Part shown: piece after piece, positions 27,396 through 35,488 of the stretch
Layout: each line of letters begins with the position of its first letter
Position numbering within the stretch: position 1 is the stretch's first letter
NCBI RefSeq assembly: GCF_004770045.1
Contig: NZ_RQFO01000004.1
Coordinates: 434,001-498,000, forward strand
Direction of reading: 5' to 3'
Length of the DNA: 64,000 bases
DNA from: Leptospira montravelensis
GTDB lineage: Bacteria; Spirochaetota; Leptospiria; Leptospirales; Leptospiraceae
Notes under the pieces: model-generated
Seen by the model: the letters and a program-made list of their open reading frames with translations, nothing else
Told to the model about the DNA's origin: nothing
Databases searched by the model: none
Program-made: the position numbers and the translations under genes

Positions 27396-29323
27396 TAAAA
27401 AGGATTCCCACTTGGTAATATGTCATCATCTAAAGGTTCGTCCGAATTGTCATTTTCTTCATTGGCTAAGTCAGAAGTAGATTCCTCAGCTGTATCTTTG
27501 GAATTCAAAGTAGCAGTTGCTTTTGTTTGTGGATTGGTTGGTTCAATTCCTTCCTTATCCAAATCGGCAAATTCCGTTTGACTGGACTCCGCATTTGTAT
27601 TTCCTAAATCTACCCCAAAAGAGGCCTTCATTTGTTCTGGTGTGAGTTCGACAAGCCCACCAAATAAATCGCCAGTGTCCAAACGATCATATAATGCCAT
27701 CAAATAACAATAAGCTTCCATGATACATTGTTTTACCGCTTTTTTATTCAAACGTTTGCGGGACTCCATTGAATCCAAAGTTAATACGTCATTCATATTG
27801 GCGACGATTTCCTTTTTACTTTTCATGTCCTTAATTAAGACAAGAAGAGAATCCCTTGATTTTAAACTAAATTCTTTAATCGCCATCCGCACAGTTCTGG
27901 ATTGACCTGTGCGCTTTTGTTCAATTCCTGTTAACTTTTTCGAAGCTTCAATATAGTTTGCACCGGGATTTGCTTTATGTTTTTCTAATTCTCTAATGAT
28001 ATCGTTATATATTCTAAATTGATCGATGATGGTTCTTGTTCCTTCATAGATATCCAGCATCTTTTGACGGTAATCAACTTTAACACCATTGATCGATCCT
28101 GGTTTGATATCTATTTTTTTTGTGGTCATTACAAAGGAGTATTCATCATCAAATTCATAAAAATAAAACAGAGCAAGTAAGGCTTTATCTGAATCAGATA
28201 TATGACCAAATTCATTTTTTGGATCAAATTTTTTGCGAAGTTTGGGAATAGAATACATTTGCATCAAACGCATTCCATAAGCTTGTTCCTTAGATAAAGG
28301 AACTTCTTCCTCTTTTTTATCCTCATCCTTTGATTCTTCTTCTTTCTTTTGATCCCTAGTTTCCACTTCTTTTCCACCAGGAACATTTTCTCCAGACTTC
28401 CTTTGTCCAGGTCTATCTTCTGGCAAAATTCCAAGAAGATTTTCCATATAACGTGAAATCAATGGAATATTTTTATTCTCAGCGCGTAATACTACGAGAT
28501 AGAGACGATCAAAAAAACCATCAAAAAGTGTATCAATCTCTTGTGTCACTTTTCGTTTTTTGTTGGCATAAATGAGAGAAGGTTTCCCTTCTAATTTTTG
28601 TAATTCATCAAAAGCTTGGACAAAAGATTTTTTCAAAGTTTCTTGGTAAGGATAAAGAATGTACATCCTTTTAAAAAGTGCGTAAATAGGACCTTTCACT
28701 CTTTCTATAGCCACAGGAGATTCTGGTGCAACCATTATCGGATCAGTAATATCTGTTAATTCTGGACCATTATAAAGTTTTTGTCCCATTGCAAGTAGTT
28801 CAACGAGGAGGGGGTTGATTTTATCTAATGCTTTACTCAGTTGTGGGGAATATTGTTGGTTGGCTAAAAGCTCATTCCCACTATATTGAAGTTCAATTAA
28901 TGCTTGTTTGGCTCTTATACTAAAATCATGCATAAATTTGGGAGTGAGGTCACTCGATCCAAATGGGGTCACACGAGCGAGCCAACATTTAAGTTTGATT
29001 CCAAACCTTGCCGAAAAACTACTTATTTCTTTTTCATATTGGGCTTTCGAATCAGCTTGCGACCTTGAATTCGATGAATCTGAAGATTTGTTTTGGTTTC
29101 CCCCACGGCCTCCCGACCGGCTATCCTCGCCACCACGAGAGACAGTGCTTGTGCGCACTTTAGGTTCAGGGCGATTCCTTTTTGTCTCGTCTTCTTTCTG
29201 TGGTTGTTTCTCTTTTATGATTTCCCCACCGGCACTGACAAACTTGTTGAACATATCCTTTCTTGCAGAATCATCCAGTTTCCCAACACCAATTGCCCGT
29301 TTCGTATTATCAAAATCGCCCAT
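27395..29323 (-). CDS. Large conserved-looking hypothetical protein
   Basis: About 642 residues; no family recognised with confidence. Start taken as the ATG at 29323 (MGDFDNTKRAIGVGK); a TTG at 29350 would add 9 residues. Visible layout: a low-complexity, charged region (about 35-105, rich in Lys, Glu, Ser, Arg), a helical region (about 115-320), an acidic/basic linker (EEESKDEDKKEEEV), a second helical domain (about 360-560) and an acidic tail ending DDDILPSGNPF. No signal peptide or membrane span. It is probably a cytoplasmic scaffold-type protein. It is translationally coupled to the nitrilase-like gene and divergent from the MoxR/VWA pair. Confidence 0.6.
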   Translation of the reverse strand: MGDFDNTKRAIGVGKLDDSARKDMFNKFVSAGGEIIKEKQPQKEDETKRNRPEPKVRTSTVSRGGEDSRSGGRGGNQNKSSDSSNSRSQADSKAQYEKEISSFSARFGIKLKCWLARVTPFGSSDLTPKFMHDFSIRAKQALIELQYSGNELLANQQYSPQLSKALDKINPLLVELLAMGQKLYNGPELTDITDPIMVAPESPVAIERVKGPIYALFKRMYILYPYQETLKKSFVQAFDELQKLEGKPSLIYANKKRKVTQEIDTLFDGFFDRLYLVVLRAENKNIPLISRYMENLLGILPEDRPGQRKSGENVPGGKEVETRDQKKEEESKDEDKKEEEVPLSKEQAYGMRLMQMYSIPKLRKKFDPKNEFGHISDSDKALLALFYFYEFDDEYSFVMTTKKIDIKPGSINGVKVDYRQKMLDIYEGTRTIIDQFRIYNDIIRELEKHKANPGANYIEASKKLTGIEQKRTGQSRTVRMAIKEFSLKSRDSLLVLIKDMKSKKEIVANMNDVLTLDSMESRKRLNKKAVKQCIMEAYCYLMALYDRLDTGDLFGGLVELTPEQMKASFGVDLGNTNAESSQTEFADLDKEGIEPTNPQTKATATLNSKDTAEESTSDLANEENDNSDEPLDDDILPSGNPF

Positions 29324-29436
29324 AATTTTACTATCGTTCCAATTCCTCAATATGGGAATTCAATTTCTTACAAAAAGCAATTTTTAGTGGATTCCCCTGA
29401 TTTTCGGAAAAGATTGGAGTCCAAAAGGTAGATATT

Positions 29437-30225
29437 ATGGCTGATTACATCCTTTCTGAAGATCTGAAAGAAGCGGTCCAAGTGGCAGAAATTACAAAAC
29501 GACCACTCCTCCTCAAAGGAGAGCCGGGGACAGGAAAAACCCTTCTTGCGAGTTTCCTTGCAGAAACCAAAAACCTCCCACTCTACAGATGGCATATCAA
29601 ATCTACAAGTTTGGCAAAAGAAGGTTTGTATTTTTATGATGCAGTCTCAAGGCTGAATGACTCCCGGTTTCCAGAAGAAGAAGCCATGTTAAGAGTTAGG
29701 GAAGTTAAAAATTATATTCGACTGGGGGCTCTGGGAGAAGCGTTTTCACAAACCAACAAAACTGTTGTACTAATCGACGAAATTGATAAAGCCGACATTG
29801 AATTTCCAAACGACCTACTTCTAGAATTGGACAAAATGGAATTTTTCATTCCAGAAACCAAAGAACATATCGTAGCAAAAGAAAGACCGATTGTAATCAT
29901 TACTTCAAATAACGAAAAGGAACTTCCTGATGCCTTTCTAAGGAGATGCATTTTTCATTACATTGAATTTCCTAAACGAGAAGCAATGAAAGAAATAATC
30001 AAAGCTCATTACCCCTCCATACAAACAGAATTTATGGAAAAAGCCCTAGCTATGTTTTATTCGATTCGAAAGATTGAAAGTCTCCGCAAAAAACCTTCTA
30101 CAAGTGAACTACTAGATTGGATCCAAGTTCTTCTTGTTTCTTCAGAAAATTTAGAAACTAACAAAATTCCTTTTGCAGGAACCTTATTTAAATCGGAAGA
30201 AGACTACCGAGTTTATTTGAACTAA
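29437..30225 (+). CDS. MoxR-type AAA+ ATPase
   Basis: A 262-residue ATPase with Walker A LLKGEPGTGKTLLAS (about 25-39), Walker B VVLIDEIDKAD, sensor 1 PIVIITSNNEKELPDAFLRRC and a short C-terminal lid. MoxR ATPases act as chaperones that pair with VWA-domain proteins to mature or load metalloenzymes or complexes. The partner gene follows after a single base (30226), matching the usual MoxR-VWA operon. The client of this pair cannot be read from the region. Confidence 0.88.
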   Translation: MADYILSEDLKEAVQVAEITKRPLLLKGEPGTGKTLLASFLAETKNLPLYRWHIKSTSLAKEGLYFYDAVSRLNDSRFPEEEAMLRVREVKNYIRLGALGEAFSQTNKTVVLIDEIDKADIEFPNDLLLELDKMEFFIPETKEHIVAKERPIVIITSNNEKELPDAFLRRCIFHYIEFPKREAMKEIIKAHYPSIQTEFMEKALAMFYSIRKIESLRKKPSTSELLDWIQVLLVSSENLETNKIPFAGTLFKSEEDYRVYLN

Positions 30226-30226
30226 T

Positions 30227-31429
30227 ATGTTTTTGGATTTTTTTTATAATCTACGAGGGGAGTCGGTTCCTTGTTCCACAGGCGAATTGATTGCCTTTCT
30301 TGAAAGTTTAAGGAAACTCACTGATCCTTCTGGCTATATGAGCCTAGACCAACTGTACAGGGTAGGTCGACTTAACTTTGCCAAAGATTTAAAATTTTAT
30401 GATAGTTATGATCTTGCCTTCTCCAAAACCTTTGGAACCTGGAAAGAACAAAGAATTCAGTTTCGCGACATTCTTTTCGAGTGGTTAGAAGAAAATATTC
30501 CCAAACATTTAAGTGATTCCGAAAAACTAAATGCACCTAACATGAGCATGGAAGAGGTTATTGAGGAATTAAAAAAAAGATTAGCGGAACAAAAAGAACG
30601 CCATGATGGCGGAAGCAAATGGGTAGGAACATCGGGAACCTCACCTTTTGGTAATTCAGGTTTTAATCCGAATGGGATCTCCATTGGAGGCAATACAGAA
30701 GGAGAGGGAAGCCGTTCTGGTGTTAGTCTATGGAACGAAAGAAAATACAAAGCGTACCGCGAAGATGAAATTTTAGATACTAGATCCATCCAACTTGCTT
30801 TAAAAGAACTTAGATTTCTTAAAAAAGAAGGAAGAAGGGAACTCCATGTAGATAAAACCATTGATAGGACTTGTGAAAATGGAGGCGAAATAGAGCTCGT
30901 AGAAGAAAGAGAACGTAAAAATTCACTTCGTCTTGTACTCATTATGGATATTGGGGGAAGTATGACACCTCATTCCGACCGTGTGAGTAAACTATTTAGT
31001 GCCAGTCGTGGACTTTACCATTTCAAAGAAGTTCACAATTATTTTTTTCACAATATCTTTCATGAATATATATATTCAAATCATGAATTCCAAACCCGCA
31101 TTTCGCTCAAACAATTTGAAGAAAAGTTTCGGAAAAACACAAAACTGATTTTTGTTGGAGATGCATATATGGCACCTTACGAGCTCATGGGAACACCTTA
31201 CAATCCTTATGCGTATCATAGTTCCAGTTCTGAAGAAAAACAACGTAAGGCAAAAAGTGGACTGGAATCGTTAAAAGAATTAGTTGGATATTTCCCCGAA
31301 TCAGTTTGGCTCAATCCCGAACCCAAACGATTTTGGGGAGCCCCCACAATTGAAGCGATTGAAGATGTGGTGCCAATGTTTCCATTAACCATTGAAGGTT
31401 TACGTAAGGCTGTAAAAAGGTTAATATAA
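30227..31429 (+). CDS. VWA-domain protein of the CoxE type
   Basis: The 400-residue protein begins with a CoxE-like N-terminal domain (FYNLRGESVPCSTGELIAFLESL), has a Gly/Ser-rich linker (about 125-165), and a von Willebrand A domain whose MIDAS motif reads DIGGS (Asp241-Ser245), a DxGGS form of the usual DxSxS. It ends with WLNPEPKRFWG...VPMFPLTIEGLRKAV, as in CoxE relatives. It likely works with the MoxR ATPase directly upstream (1-nt gap). No signal peptide, so the pair acts in the cytoplasm. The client is unknown. Confidence 0.82.
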   Translation: MFLDFFYNLRGESVPCSTGELIAFLESLRKLTDPSGYMSLDQLYRVGRLNFAKDLKFYDSYDLAFSKTFGTWKEQRIQFRDILFEWLEENIPKHLSDSEKLNAPNMSMEEVIEELKKRLAEQKERHDGGSKWVGTSGTSPFGNSGFNPNGISIGGNTEGEGSRSGVSLWNERKYKAYREDEILDTRSIQLALKELRFLKKEGRRELHVDKTIDRTCENGGEIELVEERERKNSLRLVLIMDIGGSMTPHSDRVSKLFSASRGLYHFKEVHNYFFHNIFHEYIYSNHEFQTRISLKQFEEKFRKNTKLIFVGDAYMAPYELMGTPYNPYAYHSSSSEEKQRKAKSGLESLKELVGYFPESVWLNPEPKRFWGAPTIEAIEDVVPMFPLTIEGLRKAVKRLI

Positions 31430-31490
31430 TTCAAATTTCTCTTTCATTTCTCATTGATTTTAGATGGTTTTTTGCCGTTAATCATACCAA

Positions 31491-32837
31491 ATGATCACTC
31501 AAATTTCTATTCCTAGCTTGGTCATTTTACTCATTAACTTTCTGACTTTAGGATTTTATTATTCCTTTTATCGATTTCATTTTTATCGATTTACAGAATC
31601 ATTTTTACAATATACGGCGCTTGCGTTTTCTATTTTTAGTGCGGGCATTGCTATAGGTTTGCAAGCTTTTCTTTTGGTTTGGATTCCATTTACTAGCCCT
31701 TTTTGGAATGCATTCATTCATTCTGCCCTTATCGAAGAGTTTGCAAAACTACTTGGAATTTACCTTTTTTTTAGAAAAAACCAGGATGAATTTACGGTTA
31801 CCGATGGTATTTTTTATGGATTAGTGTTAGGCGGTGGTTTTGGCCTAGTAGAAAACATTTTATACTATATCAACACGGGCCTTTGGTCGCAAGTCCTTCG
31901 GTCGATCACTGCATTACCAATCCATATGATGAATGGCGGACTCATTGGAGCGTATCTAATGATGTTTTTATTTCACAAAAATCCAGTTTTTAAATGGGGA
32001 AAGATACTTTTTGGTTTTGTCATTTGTGTTGGCATACATGGTTTATACAATCTTTCCTTATTACAAGATATCAATTTACTTTTCATTCTTCCCATTTGTA
32101 TACTTTCTCTATTCTTTTTATTGGAACTAACCATTGCAAAATCTAGAATCCTTGTTCCAGGACATATTCTGAAAGTAATGAATATGAGTATGGAAGAATA
32201 TGAAATCCTAAGCCGGCACAACAGACACGAAGGATGGATTCAAAATATTCAAAAACATATATCTACTTCTGGGATTAAACTATTACAATATCCTAATATG
32301 AGACATTCCATTCTTACTGCTTTCTTTTTTGTTCCAGGTATTCTTTCTATTTACCTACTATTTAATTCACCAGATTGGATCTCTCATAAGTTTCCTGATT
32401 TAGCACTTCAAGATTATTTTGCCTTGTTTGTATTGTATCCAATGATCCTATCTTTGATGTTTTTCTTTGCAGGGATTATCAATCCTTACTTTTTTAGAGA
32501 TAGAATGCTTGAAGTTCCCCTCTTTAGTTCGGTGGATTTACATACAAAAAATGATGAAGAAAATTCAGCAATTTTCCATATACAAGCAAATATGTTTTAT
32601 TTACCAACTTCACAGATGTTTCAGGAAAATACAAAAGTCAAATTTGATCTTTGGCTTGGATTACAGTGTTTTGTAGGACTATCTGGTACTATACTTTGGT
32701 GTAAAGAAAATGAGGAAGGAAATTGTGGCGCAATGTGTCAATTAGACAAAATCCCTTATTCATTTTTGATAAAATGGCATTTTTTAAGATTCAAACAAAA
32801 CTTTAAAAACTTATTTCTAAGAAAATCAATAGTTTAA
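31491..32837 (+). CDS. PrsW-like intramembrane metalloprotease with extra C-terminal domain
   Basis: The 448-residue protein has about 8 membrane spans. It carries the PrsW signature set: EEFAK (82-86), ENILYY (121-126), His145 in PIHMMNGG and GIHGLYN (His183). PrsW proteins cut membrane-bound anti-sigma factors in envelope-stress pathways. After the protease core (about 1-215) there are two further spans (about 280-335) and a C-terminal soluble domain (about 350-435) with a beta pattern LSGTILWCKENEEGNCGAMCQL that recalls PilZ, though the PilZ RxxxR motif is not seen. No anti-sigma gene is adjacent. The stop is 5 bp from the convergent gene. Confidence 0.72.
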   Translation: MITQISIPSLVILLINFLTLGFYYSFYRFHFYRFTESFLQYTALAFSIFSAGIAIGLQAFLLVWIPFTSPFWNAFIHSALIEEFAKLLGIYLFFRKNQDEFTVTDGIFYGLVLGGGFGLVENILYYINTGLWSQVLRSITALPIHMMNGGLIGAYLMMFLFHKNPVFKWGKILFGFVICVGIHGLYNLSLLQDINLLFILPICILSLFFLLELTIAKSRILVPGHILKVMNMSMEEYEILSRHNRHEGWIQNIQKHISTSGIKLLQYPNMRHSILTAFFFVPGILSIYLLFNSPDWISHKFPDLALQDYFALFVLYPMILSLMFFFAGIINPYFFRDRMLEVPLFSSVDLHTKNDEENSAIFHIQANMFYLPTSQMFQENTKVKFDLWLGLQCFVGLSGTILWCKENEEGNCGAMCQLDKIPYSFLIKWHFLRFKQNFKNLFLRKSIV

Positions 32838-32842
32838 TATAC

Positions 32843-33907
32843 TTAAAAACGAGATTCGAAACTAAAACCGTAAAACAAACTTTCGTTTGGTTTTTGAAAA
32901 GATTGGCTCATAACACCTAACCGAGATATATTAGGTTTCAAATCTAAAATAGGTCTTAAATATACTCCATTTGCGTTTTCTTTTTTTGTTTCCATATTTC
33001 CCAAATAAAAACTATCTATCAAACTATAGGATATTATAGCAGTGAATACTGCAGAATAGATAACAAACCTTTGTCTATGAAAATCATAGTTATTTGTACT
33101 GAGAGTATTTGCAAAAATAAAAACCCTTCCATCACCGGATGGAATATACTCTATATCTTTGTTAATAGCATTTACCGATGCATTGTATTCATATAACATT
33201 CCAAGCCCAGAAAGTAATGCTCCTCCAAAAACAAAGGCAGCTTTACCATAACGTTTTTCTGTGATGGGCGCATAACCTGGAATGACCTTGGGGGTTTCTT
33301 CTTTGATCACTTTAACAATCACTGATTTATTTTGGATCTCAAAAGAATTAAAATCCAATGGATCAAACGATTCTAAAGTTTTGGTTTCAGTCTCAATTGT
33401 AATTTTTCCACGTTCTAAAGTTTTAAAAATTCCAAATATTTCTTTGTCTCCAAAAATCCATTTTCCTCGCACACCAGTTTCAATATAACGTTCCATTGGA
33501 AGTCCAGAATCAGCATTTACTTTTAGAGTTGAGATCTTTTTCACTGGAACAGTCTCAAGTTCCAAAGGACTACTTTTTTTAGAAAAACTAGCAGATGTTT
33601 TTGTTAGTTTGGTGAGAATTAAATCGCAGTCTTCTACACCGAATGTTTTGTAGTCGGCACAAGCGGGAAGGCCATCATAACCGACATCTATACCCAAAAC
33701 ATCAGTATTTAAGAATTTATAACGTTTGCCTTGGTCTTGCCACTCCACATGGCTGGCCGTAACATTCACCACTTTTCCATTCAGTACTTCCCCTGATTTT
33801 AGCCGGATCTTATCCGCAAAAAGGGCGGTATCACTAATGACTATAAAACAAGTGAAAAGGGTGGCCCAAAAACGGGTAGAGAAGGATATGTTGCTGCCTA
33901 AAACCAA
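32843..33907 (-). CDS. Exported hypothetical protein with N-terminal Sm-like segment
   Basis: A 354-residue protein with a signal peptide (about 1-31, ending TALFA-DK). The mature part opens IRLKSGEVLNGKVVNVTASHVEW, a small beta element of the DG/SG-x-x-hxGxV type, followed by a beta-rich stretch and, at about 225-310, two hydrophobic stretches (AAFVFGGALLSGLGMLYEY; FVIYSAVFTAIISYSLID). It ends FYGFSFESRF, compatible with envelope location. Family not recognised. The start is a TTG at 33907; an in-frame TGA lies four codons upstream, so no ATG is available. It diverges from a SpoIIE sensor gene around an 18-bp palindrome. Confidence 0.55.
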   Translation of the reverse strand: MVLGSNISFSTRFWATLFTCFIVISDTALFADKIRLKSGEVLNGKVVNVTASHVEWQDQGKRYKFLNTDVLGIDVGYDGLPACADYKTFGVEDCDLILTKLTKTSASFSKKSSPLELETVPVKKISTLKVNADSGLPMERYIETGVRGKWIFGDKEIFGIFKTLERGKITIETETKTLESFDPLDFNSFEIQNKSVIVKVIKEETPKVIPGYAPITEKRYGKAAFVFGGALLSGLGMLYEYNASVNAINKDIEYIPSGDGRVFIFANTLSTNNYDFHRQRFVIYSAVFTAIISYSLIDSFYLGNMETKKENANGVYLRPILDLKPNISRLGVMSQSFQKPNESLFYGFSFESRF

Positions 33908-33924
33908 TGGAAAATCTCAATTTT

Positions 33925-33942
33925 GTGATAGATTTCTATCAC
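33925..33942. promoter_or_regulatory. 18-bp palindromic operator candidate
   Basis: GTGATAGATTTCTATCAC is a perfect inverted repeat (8-bp arms, centre TT) in the 63-bp spacer between divergent genes starting at 33907 (minus) and 33971 (plus). The form and place suit binding by a dimeric repressor or activator controlling both. It is not a CRP site: TGTGA and TCAC are 10 bp apart rather than 6. Confidence 0.55.
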
Positions 33943-33970
33943 TTAATTATCGACAATACAAGTAATTGCC

Positions 33971-35488
33971 GTGAACAAAAGCAAAATCAAAACGACGAAT
34001 TCCCTACGCTTTAAGATTGGACTCTTTTATTCCCTTCTTGCCTTGCTCAATATCATCTTTTTTACTGTGATGATTTTTGAAAACCAATCCGATTTGCTTC
34101 TTAAAAATTTTCAATTTCAGTCAGAAAATCTGGCAAACACAATCCTTGCAGACATTCAAACCATTGGATTGACTGGAGCTAGGGATGAAAACTTTGAAGT
34201 CTTTCGAAAAACGCTCAAACTGTATGAAATAAACAAATTCACGATTTTTGATTCTAATGGCAAAACCGTGTTATCCGAACCTGAATTGGGCCCGGACAAA
34301 AAAGTCATCACAGAATCAGTCTTAAAAAAAACAAAAGAAGTATCTTCTGATAAAGAAGGCAATTTATTCAAAGCAAGATATAGTTTGGATTTAAACGAAT
34401 CTGATTTTACTGTTGATTTTTTATTACCGATACGTCTTTCCAATAACGAAGAAGTTTTTTTATACACTCATTTTAATATCTCATCCATCCAGGATCGACT
34501 AAAACAGCTTTATATCCAAGTTGGATATGCTGTCCTCTGGGGAGTTGTGTTTCATATTATTTTTGCAATCCTTGTTTATCGAGCTATCTTCAAAAGAGTT
34601 GGATCTTTAGAAATTGCTTCAAAAGACATGGCTACTGGGAATTTAAAATCCAGGGTGAATTGGGAATTTAAGAGTAATGATGAGTTGGATAGTTTAGGTA
34701 AGTCATTTAACTTAATGGCAGAAGAAATACAAAACAAAGTAACAACAATTACTCGTCTCAACGATGAAATCAACCAAGAACTGCAGATTGGAAAAGAAGT
34801 ACAAGAGTTGTTTTTGCCTTCCGTAAAAAAGTTTAAAAAGTTTAATATTGGAAAATTATACAGACCTATGAGAGAAGTCTCCGGAGATTTATACCAATAC
34901 TTCCAATTCCCTGATAATAATTTTTATGGATTTTTTTTGGCGGATGCTTCCGGTCACGGAGTTTCTGCAGCTCTTGTAACGGTTGTTATGGCAATGTCAC
35001 TTCAATCTATTATGAAAGAAAATCATTCTGCCATCCAAGCAATCAACCAACTGGGTGAGGTGATTGCCAATCGTCTTCAAGCGTCTTTTTTTGCAACAGG
35101 TGTATTTGTTGTTTTTGAAGAGCCTGGGGTGGTAAAATTTGTTAATGCTGGACACAATGCACCTTTTATTGTCCGTCCTTCCACAAAAGAAATTACCTAT
35201 GTAGATAGTTCTGGCCCACCTTTGGGAATGGGTGATGATATCCAATATTCTTTGGAGTCTTTTCCAGTCCTTCCTGGTGATAAAATTGTATTATATACAG
35301 ATGGTGTTGTAGAAACACCTATCAAGGAAGGGGGTCTTTTTGGATTAGAAAGATTTACGGAAGTAGTCCTAAACAATGTACATTTGTCTAACTCAGAAAT
35401 TGTAGAAAAGGCAATGGCCTTACTCGAAGAAAAACATGAGGAATACAAGGATGATGTAACAATGATTGTCCTTGATGTACCGGAATGA
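33971..35488 (+). CDS. Membrane sensor SpoIIE/PP2C phosphatase with HAMP domain
   Basis: A 505-residue protein. One span at about 13-35, an extracytoplasmic sensor region (about 36-180), a second span (about 185-208), a HAMP domain (about 208-262), a helix (NQELQIGKEVQELFLPS) and a SpoIIE phosphatase domain (about 285-503). Metal-binding motifs are present: SGDLYQYF, DASGHGVSAAL, YTDGVVET and YKDDVTMIVLD. It probably senses an envelope signal and dephosphorylates a STAS antagonist; a STAS gene lies 1.6 kb away, convergent. Start is GTG at 33971. It overlaps the next gene by ATGA, so the two are coupled. Confidence 0.87.
   Translation: MNKSKIKTTNSLRFKIGLFYSLLALLNIIFFTVMIFENQSDLLLKNFQFQSENLANTILADIQTIGLTGARDENFEVFRKTLKLYEINKFTIFDSNGKTVLSEPELGPDKKVITESVLKKTKEVSSDKEGNLFKARYSLDLNESDFTVDFLLPIRLSNNEEVFLYTHFNISSIQDRLKQLYIQVGYAVLWGVVFHIIFAILVYRAIFKRVGSLEIASKDMATGNLKSRVNWEFKSNDELDSLGKSFNLMAEEIQNKVTTITRLNDEINQELQIGKEVQELFLPSVKKFKKFNIGKLYRPMREVSGDLYQYFQFPDNNFYGFFLADASGHGVSAALVTVVMAMSLQSIMKENHSAIQAINQLGEVIANRLQASFFATGVFVVFEEPGVVKFVNAGHNAPFIVRPSTKEITYVDSSGPPLGMGDDIQYSLESFPVLPGDKIVLYTDGVVETPIKEGGLFGLERFTEVVLNNVHLSNSEIVEKAMALLEEKHEEYKDDVTMIVLDVPE

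Noticed and set aside
28908..29387. A 159-codon open frame on the plus strand opposite the large unknown protein
   Set aside because: It is antisense to the low-complexity N-terminal part of that gene; Ser/Leu/Phe-rich translation and no binding site suggest a shadow.
33924..33942. CRP-type binding site reading of the 18-bp palindrome
   Set aside because: TGTGA and TCAC are separated by 10 bp rather than the 6 bp of a CRP site.
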